Origin: Ophryocystis elektroscirrha
Lineage: Eukaryota; Apicomplexa; Conoidasida; Neogregarinorida; Ophryocystidae
DNA: 23,782 nt
Reading direction: 5' to 3'
Assembly (NCBI GenBank): GCA_030141585.1
Contig: JAQIFP010000068.1
Span: 7,482 to 31,263 of the forward strand
The notes beneath the pieces were generated by a model. The model ran no database searches. It was not told the DNA's origin and worked only from the letters and a program-made list of their open reading frames with translations. The translations under genes and the position numbers were made by a program. This document shows, piece after piece, positions 9,641 through 19,079 of the stretch; positions within the stretch are counted from its first letter, which is position 1; each line of letters begins with the position of its first letter.

Positions 9641-10744
9641 ATGGATATAAAAAAAAAAGATACCAATTTAAAAAAAAAAAAAAAAACTTCAAATGTTGAG
9701 ACGGAAAATCCAGCATCTGTTATAATAGAAGATTTACGTTTGAAAGAGGTTAAAAAGCCCATTTATCCCCCTGTTCTACCAACTACTGACTCTAAGGGTA
9801 GTGTATCATTAATGTCCATTGAGGATGCCAAAAAGTTAAAGCAGTTATACATTGAAGAGAAGGAACGTAGATTAAATTTTATATCTAATAATGAAACGGA
9901 GGATTCGTCAAAAACCACTAATTTTGATTCCAGTGCTAACTTACTAAACGATTACGTAGATGAAGAAGGACTTCAAGAATGTTTGGATAGTATGGAAATA
10001 CAATTAGGAGAAAATGTTCATCGAATACCTTGGTTAGAAACTCTAGATTACACCTTGGATGAAGCGGTATGTTCTAAAGAAAAGATTTATTTAAACGAAG
10101 ACATAAAACGAGAAGCTAGATTGTAAGTGTAGTACTTCTTAAACACTTTTTTTAGTGCGGAATTAACAGAAAAAGCCATGGAAGTTTGTCTCAGTAGACT
10201 TCACAAAGCAGATATCCAATTCAGTAGACCTAAAGATTTTTATGCAGATATGCTTAAAACGGATTATCAAATGCAAAAGGTAGCCTATATAATAGCGAAT
10301 ATCAAAATAGCTTATTTTGGAGTTACTCTGTTTATATAAAAATAAATATTGAATTATAATATATTAAAATACAGTAATTATATAAATATATATATAATTA
10401 TTATATTTGTAGTATATCTACATCCACAATAATTACAAATATTATACTAAAATATATATCATTAAAATGAACTATAATGTGAAATATTATAATAAAGTAC
10501 TAAGTAATTTAGAAGATAATATATATAATAGCTTCAATAGTACATTCTCTTTAAATTCCAATTTTATTCACATATGTTCAAAATGATTTATGAAAATTAC
10601 ACGTATATATTGCTTGTTTATAATTATATAATAATTAATTTTAAATATATATATATATATTAATACCTCATTAAATCTATTTTATACCAAATATACTGTA
10701 TAATTATTTATATAATATATATATATGAGTCTTATACGGTTATA

Positions 10745-10792
<48 letters not shown>

Positions 10793-11162
10793 AGCGCATA
10801 GTATGTAAGACCTATTTGCCACATATATTGCATCTAACTTATACACGATATTATTGCATATATTAAGTAAACAATTTATATATATTTATGCATGTATTAT
10901 ATATTACAGACTAGCATGTATACGTACTCAATATTTTTTGTAGATTAAAGCGCACCTAGCGGATGAAAGTGAGAAAATGAAATTATTCGAAAAGAGAAAA
11001 GAACAGAAATTCCAGAAAAAATTTACAAAGCAATTAAAAGCCAATAAACTCAAACAACAACAAATTAATAAAGCAAAACATTTGGAAAAAATTGAACTCT
11101 TAAAAAAAGCTAAATACGGGACAACAAATAAAAAACAAAAAAAACTTAACGCTAAGAAATAA
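9641..11162 (+). CDS. EBP2: rRNA-processing protein EBP2
   Basis: Exons 9641-10122, 10156-10279 and 10944-11162 join in phase (introns 33 and 664 nt) to give 274 aa. The conserved EBP2 core is clear: HRIPWLETLDYTL, then a helix EKAMEVCLSRLHKADIQF, SRPKDFYADMLKTDYQMQKI, and a long Lys/Gln-rich coiled tail (KFTKQLKANKLKQQQINKAK). EBP2 is a nucleolar factor for 27S pre-rRNA processing and 60S subunit assembly, acting with Brix-family proteins. The C-terminal tail ends in a basic nuclear-type sequence (NKKQKKLNAKK). The start codon is followed by runs of 10 and 17 adenines coding for lysine, which are prone to sequencing or replication slippage. The second intron is greatly enlarged by TA repeats. 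Confidence 0.9.
10280..10943 (+). other. long AT-repeat intron of EBP2
   Basis: The 664-nt intron begins GTAGCC and ends TTTTTTGTAG. It contains TA arrays near 10647-10660, 10711-10724 and 10747-10789. Removing it joins codon AAG (K of QMQK) to ATT (I) in phase 0, restoring the QMQKI motif expected in EBP2, which supports these exact boundaries. No other gene is seen inside. Confidence 0.8.
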
Positions 11163-11774
11163 ATTTAAAATGTTTCAATAACATTTTTATTTTTCTTTTT
11201 AAAAATACATCTATATATAACAACACATAAAGTAATTAAAGCCCTGTTTAATGTCCTTACAATTTTAATTCTCAGAAGTAATAAATAAATAGCTACATTT
11301 ATATTTTTTTTGTTTTTTTTTTTTTACCGAATAGATAAACAATAACTTTTAAAATTAATTGAACTTTTTGGTGGTTTAACATTAACGAAAGTGAGCTTAC
11401 AAAAATACAAACACTTCCTTGCTGGAAACGTATAGCTTCTATATTGATTTTCTTACCCAAGATAGTAATTTGAATGTCCTCACATTGTTGTATGCAGATT
11501 CTATTTTACGTGTATAGTATAAGAACAAACTCTACATTTAGAAATTCATCATTGAAATATTATTCCATTATATATATTAACATATTTTTTGAGTTATTTA
11601 TAATAATATTATATTAATAAATAATATTTAAACATATATGTACATTTATAAATTCTTATATATAGCCATTGATCGTATATATACACACATATATATATAT
11701 ATATATATATTACATATATACACATACACAGATAAATATATGTATAATAATAATAATATACATCATGATATAGA
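11163..11774. other. convergent intergenic region
   Basis: Lies between the stop of EBP2 (plus) and the stop of the C2 gene (minus), so it should hold two 3' ends. It includes T-rich runs at 11301-11325 and a TA run near 11691-11710. No coding region or structured RNA was recognised. Confidence 0.5.
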
Positions 11775-12696
11775 CTAAGTATTTTTTTTTACATATATAT
11801 CGAGATAGTTATGCATGTTTTCTCGTTTAATTTGTTTTTTTAACAAGCTTGATAATACTGAAGGTTCTGTGTTAGATGGCATATATTCAGCGTATTGAAT
11901 GGGTTGCAGATATTTAATAAAATCGAGTAAAAAAATGTTCTAATTTGTATAAATTACAGCAAAAATAACTTACAGAGAATAAGTAAAGTATGTGTAGTCG
12001 GTATTTTTTATAGAGAAACATAGCAATTAGAAATGATAAGCAAAAAATGTTCTTGAATATATATTTCCAACTAACAATATCCTCGAAATAATTGATAACT
12101 GCATTTTTCCTGATAATAATTCGTTTTAAAGCAAATTTACATATTGAGTATGACATATTTTAATATTAAGAAATGCTCATAAAACTCTTTAGCATCTATT
12201 TTATTCACTAGAGGGTGCTTGGTAGTATTTCCGTATAACTCTAATGCTGTTGCTCCCCATAAAGCTGCAAACTTAGATGTTGTAGGCGTAGGGATTATTT
12301 CAATTTTCACATTTAGCTTTAAAGTAACAGACTCACTTTCTAACAAAAATCATTAATTAGAAAAAGGACTGCTAATAAGTATTATAAGTAAAATTGATAG
12401 CTTCATATACATGGATTATATATTATTAAAATATATATATTCAGTGAATAAAAATACATTTGTATACATCAACATTCATATTATTTACGTTTATTTATAC
12501 ATTTGCTTGCTAGTATATTTTATTTATAAAAGTTATATACGTTCAATTCATACTTATCAAGTGTAAAGTAAAAATTATATTTTATATATAAACTAAGGTC
12601 ATTAATAGATTATACACAATATTTAATATATAACTTATAATAAAATCTCATCAATAAATTTGTTATTATACATACTAAGAAATATATAAAAAAAAA

Positions 12697-12732
<36 letters not shown>

Positions 12733-13983
12733 ATGTATATTAAAAGCTTATGATATAAAGAATTAAAAGCTTAAGACCAAGAATTTATACAGCTATTTTA
12801 TACTATTCAAATAAGCAATATAAATATACGAAGGATAAGCATTAACCTTGTATCATATACATTATATACTATACCATTAAATAATACCATTTTGAGTAAA
12901 AAATTTATTCATATTAAGTGTATTTTAAAGTATAATTTGTCTAACAGCTATGCAATTTCTTCTTTTATACTCTAAATGTATGACTTTTTTATAAATATAT
13001 TAAATACCATGAACTTGGGCTACAATTGTGTCCATTAAGCAAGGGTCTTTGGCGTCATTCTCTGTCCAATTTTTCGCTTTCTCATAAGCTACTGCTAAAG
13101 GAATAGATTGCGGAAGCTGAACAGTGGCCTCCATGCTACGCAATATTTTTATAATGAAAATTACATTAAGGAATACGGAACACAAAACGACAAATTTTTT
13201 AAATCTATTCGAAAACTAGACAGTCTTTCTGCGTCTGTCAAAGAATTATCATTACCAAAATCCTATTATTCATACATATATATATTGATACATCCATTTA
13301 CCTTATCATACAAGTCTACAGTTAATCGGGAACACAAATTAGGAACTTCAATTTCAATGACATCGTCCCAGGCACCTGGGACAGTGGTTACTCTAGTTCT
13401 ATAAACCGGTTCATTATTTAGTTGCAATATAGCTAAAAACGATTTATCATGAAAAAAACCTGTCCTACTAAATAACAACACTGAAATGGGCGGACTAGTA
13501 CCCACACTGATTTTATCAATTGCGATATTTTTCACAGGAGCATAATTTGGCTCTATCATTCCCACAGAACTGTGATGTCTAGTAAAGGAATCAAGATTAA
13601 AAGAATTCGTCTAAATTTTTTTTTCAAGAACCAAAATCATATCCTACAGTTTGTTTAAAGATATTTCTTATGCAATCACATTTTCCGTATCCTATACGAC
13701 AAATTGCAACATTTTTCTACAATTTTGTATTTTATATGTAAAACATTGTAAACAAAAAATAGCGGGAGTTAAGTATTACACATATTTTTGCATTTTGTGC
13801 TTCGTCTGGATTACTAAAACATCGAAATAATGAAAAAGGTTTGATTTCATCATTCTGGTTATTTGTTTGAATAAGTCTATTTGAAGAATTGGGATAAATG
13901 TAAGGTGTAGTGAAAGCTTCACCAACTAGTAGCGCTAATTCAGCGTTGGTACCTTCAAATTGTCTATTTTTCGCCATTTTCAA
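11775..13983 (-). CDS. C2-domain protein with hydrophobic C-terminal anchor
   Basis: Eight exons read from high to low coordinate: 13983-13780, 13716-13648, 13610-13302, 13262-13165, 13135-13008, 12339-12141, 12109-11974 and 11939-11775. Phases agree throughout and give 435 aa (MKMAKNRQ; an internal start at 13977 is possible). Residues about 110-225 look like a C2 domain: SFLAILQLNNEPVYRTRV, then PGAWDDVIEIEVP, then LTVDLYDKDFGND, the last resembling calcium-binding loop 3 with its paired aspartates. Residues about 337-392 carry INYFEDIVSWKYIF, a hydrophobic span CLSFLIAMFLY and a second LHILYLFSNIFLL, recalling the C-terminal anchor of MCTP/ferlin-like proteins. A calcium-dependent membrane-trafficking role is inferred. 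A short alternative exon at 12971-12925 would end the protein before the anchor. Confidence 0.65.
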
Positions 13984-14862
13984 AAATGGACCTACAATTC
14001 AATTATTTTTTAATCTTCACAATAAAGAATAAATTTAAACAACGTGAATATATCAGATACTATAACTGAATATAAGTCCATGGTGTACACAATTAATTAA
14101 TATGACTTAAATGTATTCATATAATTTTCTTCTAAATAATTTAGCAAAAATAAATCAATGATAGTCGTTGTTATACAAATAACAATTAATAAACAACTTT
14201 ATTGCAGTTGAATTTATCAAAATTGGCATAAATAGTAATACAGAGCAGTTGGAAATCAAATTAAGGTTAATATGAGTTTAATAAAATTTACTTTTCTAAA
14301 GTTATAATTGATATAAAAATGCCTATATATAAATTCACATAGAAATGTTCATAAATGAAGGTAGAATTATGAATCAATCATTATATATAATAAAAAAAAA
14401 TAACTTAAGCACATGTCAACATATACTGCAAATAGTAAATATACTTACTAATTTAAATAAGTTATTTATACTCATCATAGTATTCCCAATTAAGTGTTTC
14501 AGGGTTTATAGCTAGTAAATTTTCGTATATTAGAAACTTATATATAATAAGGATATATGTGGTTTTATTGTAAATAAGTCTTTTAAATCACTGCAATAAA
14601 CTCTGAATTATTATTTTTATTATATAATCAAAAATAATAACTCCATTCTAATAAATTAACTATCGATTGTTACACTTTATGTGCAGACAGCGTTTAAATC
14701 AATCAAGTAGTAAAACAACAAGGATATATTTTTATATATCGCCGAAAATTAGAAAAAAATTAAATCTTTTTATACTAACTAAAACAGTATATTTGAAATT
14801 AAATTTCAAATAGTAAACTTCAGATGAAACGAGGAATAACTCATTTTTACACCTCGTAAAAA
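13984..14862. other. AT-rich intergenic region
   Basis: Upstream of the C2 gene (minus) and downstream of shugoshin (minus). It should contain the C2 gene promoter and the shugoshin 3' end. I see only AT-rich sequence, with no open frame, tRNA or repeat worth naming. Confidence 0.5.
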
Positions 14863-15883
14863 TTACACTTTTTTGGGTTGAATGGAAGCTGCTTCACAAA
14901 ACAAGAATGGATCATATACTTTTTTCTACACAGAAATACAGCAAAAATCTATTTACTTTTGTTTCTCTTCGAAGTTTAACTTTAAGTGAAGGTTGTTTAT
15001 ACGATATGGGCTTTTGCCTAGGTCTCAAAGATATACCAGATTTCAACGTTATTTGAACATTTTTTTGAGAATCTGTTTGTTGCACGGTAACTTCCTTTTT
15101 TTTTTTGGTTTTCACTGTGGTTTTTTTACGTTTTTTGGGTTCCACGGTTTTGTTAAGTACTTTATTATCACTGGTTCTATCAAAGAGATGTTAATAAACA
15201 AGTTATTTACATCTCTAAAGCTTCTTGAAAGTCGTCAGAAGAACTATTATCATTTCTAGGTGACGCCACGGATGAAGTATCACTCGGAGAGCTGGGAGCT
15301 TCCGTGGAATAATCTTCTATGCAGCATTTAGGTGATTTTCTAAAAGAAGTAATAATCATTAAAAAAAACCATTACTGTTCTTCAGAAACTTTCTCAAGTG
15401 ACGGTTGTTCATATAAAGTTGGTAAAGTGGGGATAAATCGAGATTTTCGGTAAGGTCTGGGTTCAACAGCAAGTTTTAGTCGCTGATTTATCAATTCACT
15501 CAATCTTTGTTCATCCAATTTTTGCTGCATCAGCTTTTGTTCCTCCAATTGACGTTGCACCATCTAAATTTGCTCATTGTAAAGACGATTATTACTTATT
15601 TGTTTGTAAATTAAAGTAATAAGGCTATAGTATTAATTGTATATAAAATATATAGTATCATAAATTTATGATTAATGCAATATAATTATATTTAATATAA
15701 ATAATTGCACAAATTAAAATTAATAACAATTTATTCATCAAAAAAATTACCCGTAGTTGTTGACGCAATCGGACATTTTCAAGAATTACTTGTTGCGTCT
15801 AAAACTGAAATAGTATTTAAAATAATCAATACCAAATCAACACGTTTAGGGGGATTTAAAACATCTTCATTTAGAAGAGACAT
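14863..15883 (-). CDS. SGO1: shugoshin
   Basis: Six exons: 15883-15833, 15798-15751, 15563-15376, 15339-15211, 15176-14957 and 14925-14863. Introns are 34, 187, 36, 34 and 31 nt; all phases agree and give 232 aa. The N-terminus forms a coiled coil (TQQVILENVRLRQQLR, then MVQRQLEEQKLMQQKLDEQR), which in shugoshins dimerises and recruits PP2A. A Ser/Asp-rich linker follows (SPSDTSSVASPRNDNSSSDD), then a Lys-rich stretch. The C-terminus carries the diagnostic SGO basic motif SLRPRQKPISYKQPSLKVKL followed by RRE, and a short downstream KVYDPFLF like the 'KLRR..DPF' end of animal shugoshins. Shugoshin protects centromeric cohesin from separase by binding phosphorylated H2A and PP2A. An extra 5' exon near 15905-15955 (MQRSYPSLF...) is possible but unproven. 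Confidence 0.8.
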
Positions 15884-16083
15884 ACTAAAACAATCTAAAG
15901 CAAATTTTTTTTTTATTTTTAACTCAAAACAGACATGCTCGAAAAGAGCGATGGATAACTACGTTGCATGTTTTCGATGTTCCAGTTTAATATGATGCAG
16001 TAAACTTCAAATCAACAATAAAAGTGGAGATAACTCATGATTCAATTTGGGAGAATTATTTATAACTGAATCATTAATAAGAA

Positions 16084-16097
16084 TAAAAAAAATAAAA
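16084..16097 (-). terminator. RNA polymerase III terminator of tRNA-Pro
   Basis: Starting 10 nt after the 3' end of the tRNA on its own strand are a run of four T and then a longer T run, the usual Pol III stop signal. Confidence 0.7.
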
Positions 16098-16106
16098 GAT
16101 AAATAA

Positions 16107-16177
16107 GGTTGCTCCGGGAATCGAACCCAGGACCTCTCGCACCCGAAGCGAGAATCTTACCACTAGACCAAGCAACC
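16107..16177 (-). tRNA. tRNA-Pro (anticodon CGG)
   Basis: On the minus strand a 71-nt cloverleaf forms with acceptor stem GGTTGCT/AGCAACC. The anticodon arm is CTCGC-TTCGGGT-GCGAG, placing CGG at positions 34-36, which reads proline codon CCG. The internal promoters are present: A-box TGGTCTAGTGG and B-box GGTTCGATTCC. There is no intron and no encoded CCA, as expected for a eukaryotic nuclear tRNA. The body closely resembles other eukaryotic tRNA-Pro genes. Confidence 0.95.
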
Positions 16178-16889
16178 AATCATAATAATCCAATTATTAA
16201 CTATATTCGCATTACAAAATAGACTTGCTTTTTAAATGATTTTCTAGATACGAAAACGCTAAATAACTCCATTATTTCATGTTAAGATTTTTTTTATATT
16301 ATTTCAAAAATCTAAAGTTTTATAAACAAATTTAACTGAAGAGTACTGGCTGGGACTTTAAAAAAAGACAACATTATCAGGTTACTTAATCAGTCCAGAA
16401 AATCAATATAATTATTTTGCACTATTTTTTATGTAATCGAGTAATAATAATTTTTAAATGATGATATAAATAAAATGAGTTGTTAATAATGATTACAACT
16501 TTAAACACCAAGATCACTGACATACTTCATAACTTTTTACATATATTAACAACAAATGTATTGAAAATGCATTTGTTAAAAAATTAGCACAAATTAATTT
16601 AAAATAGTACCAGCTTAAATTAATTATGTTGAAGTTGTTTGTAACTCGAATACGAGTAATAATACAAAGAAATGTATTTTTGCTATATACAATATTATAA
16701 ATACTTGAAAATTATACATAACTTTAAGTTTAAACTAATAAATTATTTATAATCAAATTCTTTGAAGTTTGGGTTTAATGTTGCAAGATTTTTTTTTAAC
16801 ATGTAATGTTTATAATTTCCCAAAACTAATAAAATTAAAGGTATCAGGAACACAAACAGATATTGACCTTTATAAAGTATTGAAAAAAA
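16178..16889. other. intergenic region upstream of histone H4
   Basis: AT-rich, with no gene visible. A TTTATAAAG element at 16868-16876 lies within 22 nt of the H4 start codon, too close for a conventional TATA box unless the leader is very short. The core promoter of H4 must lie in this region. Confidence 0.5.
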
Positions 16890-17201
16890 ATGTCTGGACG
16901 AGGAAAAGGAGGTAAAGGATTAGGAAAAAGTGGAACGAAACGTCATCGTAAAGTTCTTCGTGATAATATCCAAGGAATAACAAAACCTGCGATTCGCCGC
17001 TTGGCGCGACGTGGTGGCGTTAAGCGTATCTCTGCACTCATATACGAAGAAGTCAGAGGCGTATTAAAAACATTTCTCGAAAACGTTATCAAAGATTCAG
17101 TTGCTTACACTGAACATGCCAGAAGAAAAACAGTTACTGCTATGGACATAGTATATGCCCTTAAACGACAAGGACGTACAATATATGGTTTTGGTGGATA
17201 A
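16890..17201 (+). CDS. H4: histone H4
   Basis: Intronless 103-codon gene, exactly the family length, from [10 protein letters not shown] to RTIYGFGG. It wraps DNA as part of the nucleosome with H3. The fold helices are intact ([20 protein letters not shown], then [19 protein letters not shown]). The N-terminal tail is unusual: mature positions 12-16 read KSGTK where nearly all eukaryotes have KGGAK, so G13S and A15T flank the acetylatable K12 and K16. Lack of introns in a genome where most genes have several fits a replication-dependent histone. A hairpin lies 23 nt after the stop, and the gene is convergent with the POLE3-type gene, their stops only 51 nt apart. Confidence 0.98.
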   Translation: MSGRGKGGKGLGKSGTKRHRKVLRDNIQGITKPAIRRLARRGGVKRISALIYEEVRGVLKTFLENVIKDSVAYTEHARRKTVTAMDIVYALKRQGRTIYGFGG

Positions 17202-17224
17202 CTTTTTTTTTTTTAATTATAAAT

Positions 17225-17240
17225 GGTTTCACTCGAAACC
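17225..17240 (+). promoter_or_regulatory. histone-type 3' stem-loop after H4
   Basis: GGTTTC-ACTC-GAAACC forms a perfect 6-bp stem with a 4-nt loop, beginning 23 nt after the H4 stop codon. Stem and loop lengths equal those of the SLBP-binding hairpin of non-polyadenylated histone mRNAs, and the stem starts GG and ends CC as in that element. The loop ACUC differs from the usual UUUC-like loop. The 5' flank is A/U-rich. It also lies 12 nt beyond the end of the opposing gene, so it could act for either transcript. Confidence 0.5.
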
Positions 17241-17252
17241 TTCAAAAAAATT

Positions 17253-17548
17253 TTAAACTTCGTTATCACCTAATTCAGCAAAATCTATCTTTTCTAAAGC
17301 GACACTTATGGATTCCGCTCGAAGAGTTGATCTAAAATATTAGAAACTCTTTGAAGTTATTACTTATTATTGGCTAAAGTTTCTTCTATAGCCGCATCTG
17401 TTAAATATAATATAAATAAAGCCGTGCATTTAGACAGCAAACGTAAAGCGTCTTTCTGAATGCGTATATAAGGTTTTTTTTTTTTTATTATTTTCATGAG
17501 TGTTGATAATGGAACGTTAAGATCATCTGTATCTTCGTTGAGTTGCAT
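17253..17548 (-). CDS. POLE3: histone-fold protein, POLE3/DPB4-like
   Basis: Two exons (17548-17364 and 17331-17253) flank a 32-nt intron and give 87 aa. The sequence is a minimal histone fold: DLNVPLSTLMKIIKKKKPYI, then helix 2 ALRLLSKCTALFILYLTDAA, then NNKSTLRAESISVALEKIDF. The DLN(V/L)P start, the F-(I/V)-LY in helix 2 and the K-x-TL-x-A-x-x-(I/V)-x-x-A-(L/M)-E-(K/E) end match POLE3/Dpb4, a subunit of DNA polymerase epsilon and of CHRAC-type remodellers that binds H3-H4. It lacks the acidic C-terminal tail of animal POLE3. Another NF-Y/CHRAC family member is possible. The gene ends 51 nt from the H4 stop on the opposite strand. Confidence 0.75.
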
Positions 17549-17676
17549 ATTTGTGTATCTTCGTGTATATATACCTTTTTTTTTTTTTTATACAGGTTTT
17601 TTTTTTTTAATAAAAAGATTCCATTATATACATGAATATAAATAGTTCATAAATAACTAGGGAGAAAAAAAACTAT

Positions 17677-18213
17677 TTAATTACAAAGCTCTGGGGTTTG
17701 TTCTTGTTGGTCACATATTTGGGTTTTTTCATCACTTTTTGAAATTTCTTCAAAATTATTGACTAACGATGGAATTCCATCATCTTCTTCTTCCTCTACA
17801 CCGGAAGGATTATTTTTATAAGTTTCTCTCATTTTTTTCCAATCCGCTTGGAATTTGGACCATAGCTCGAAGTTTTTTTCGAGTGGATAGGAAAGTGCAT
17901 CCTCAACAGACTTCTCTTCTGCAGAGCCACTTATCACAAATGTATTAGCATTAACTATAGCTTTAACTTCTGGTCTGTTGAAATGAATGATACTGCCGTC
18001 TTTTTTTGTCATAACAACTTCATCTACACTTGGAAGTTGGGACAGACCCATTTTTTTTATTGCTGCTTGAATTTTTCGGTCATCTCCAGCGGTATTTTTT
18101 GACACTGGAGCTCTTTTTCTTAGACGCGCACCATTTTCTCCACCAACTCTAACACTCTGCCCGTACCGTGCTCGTAACCGAGCTCTGGCGGTTTCTACAT
18201 CTGTTGCTTCCAT
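17677..18213 (-). CDS. BTF3: nascent polypeptide-associated complex beta subunit (BTF3)
   Basis: Single-exon ORF of 178 aa, close to the family's usual 150-200. The N-terminus ARLRARYGQSVRVGGENGAR followed by LRKRAP corresponds to the 'VRIGGKGTARRKKK' ribosome-contact region, though the RRK-x-KK motif is altered to RLRKR. The NAC domain follows at about 45-105: KIQAAIKKMGLSQLPSVDEV, then DGSIIHFNRPEVKAIVNANT and FVISG. The C-terminus is acidic and probably disordered. With the alpha subunit it binds ribosomes near the exit tunnel and shields nascent chains from mistargeting. The closest upstream start is the ATG at 18213; a 13-nt T tract lies just upstream on the plus strand. Confidence 0.93.
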   Translation of the reverse strand: MEATDVETARARLRARYGQSVRVGGENGARLRKRAPVSKNTAGDDRKIQAAIKKMGLSQLPSVDEVVMTKKDGSIIHFNRPEVKAIVNANTFVISGSAEEKSVEDALSYPLEKNFELWSKFQADWKKMRETYKNNPSGVEEEEDDGIPSLVNNFEEISKSDEKTQICDQQEQTPELCN

Positions 18214-18541
18214 ATTGTTCCGGATAGTTCAGTTTTTTTTTTTTATTGGGATAGATTAAAAAAGACACAACATGTACTCAATTATGACTTTATATTATTA
18301 TTATATTATAAATATTTATTGTAAATAAAATTACTATAGCTAAAATAAAGAACACATATATGTATACACCACTTTTTTCTCTATGCGTAAACATCAGTAG
18401 ATTAAATTTAATTAGATGCTTTAAATAGTCCAAAATCCACACTAATTATGTGTATATATATACTGAAGTCCATAGCAATAATAACCCACTTTTATTTTTA
18501 AGTGTATATATACTTGCACACATATTTATGTGTGCAAATAT

Positions 18542-18609
<68 letters not shown>

Positions 18610-19079
18610 TCTTATTAAGAATTGGGCTTTTAAATAAATTGATGGATATACAAATTTATACATTTATATAAATAGTTAATATAAAAATAATATTTTTAAT
18701 CAATGCTAAAAAAAAAAAAGGAACTATTTTTTTTTTAAAAGAGATATACTTAACATTAATAACATACATAAAGCGATAGTATGTTGTATATACATCCAAT
18801 GATTAACCGTCAAATATTAGTGCTTACTTTCAGCAAGTATTTAATTTTTAAACACTATCTCGAATAACTTAAAAATTATATAAATTATAATGAAGCAAAA
18901 TTTACACTATTTCTATAATCGTATATCTTAAGTAATTTAAAAGTTTTTTATGTATATTATAAAATATATTAATTATATTTGCACATTCTATACATATATT
19001 ATGATGCAATATTTTTAATCAAGTTATAAAAAAAAAAAGGAAAAAATAAAAAAAAAAGTATGCATGTGATACGCTTAGA
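18214..19079. other. divergent promoter region with TA tract
   Basis: This region separates NAC-beta (minus) from the coiled-coil gene (plus), so it should hold both promoters. No coding region is visible. Its notable content is the long TA repeat listed separately and homopolymer runs near 18710-18740 and 19028-19058. Confidence 0.55.
18546..18606. repeat. (AT)n microsatellite
   Basis: About 30 uninterrupted AT dinucleotides. This is the longest pure dinucleotide tract in the window and lies between divergent genes. Confidence 0.97.

Noticed and set aside
13108..13404. Plus-strand frame of 98 codons
   Set aside because: It lies opposite exons of the C2 gene and crosses their introns; the minus-strand reading gives a recognisable C2 pattern.
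14993..15995. Plus-strand frames at 14993-15259 and 15705-15995
   Set aside because: They are shadows of shugoshin exons on the minus strand and show no domain of their own.
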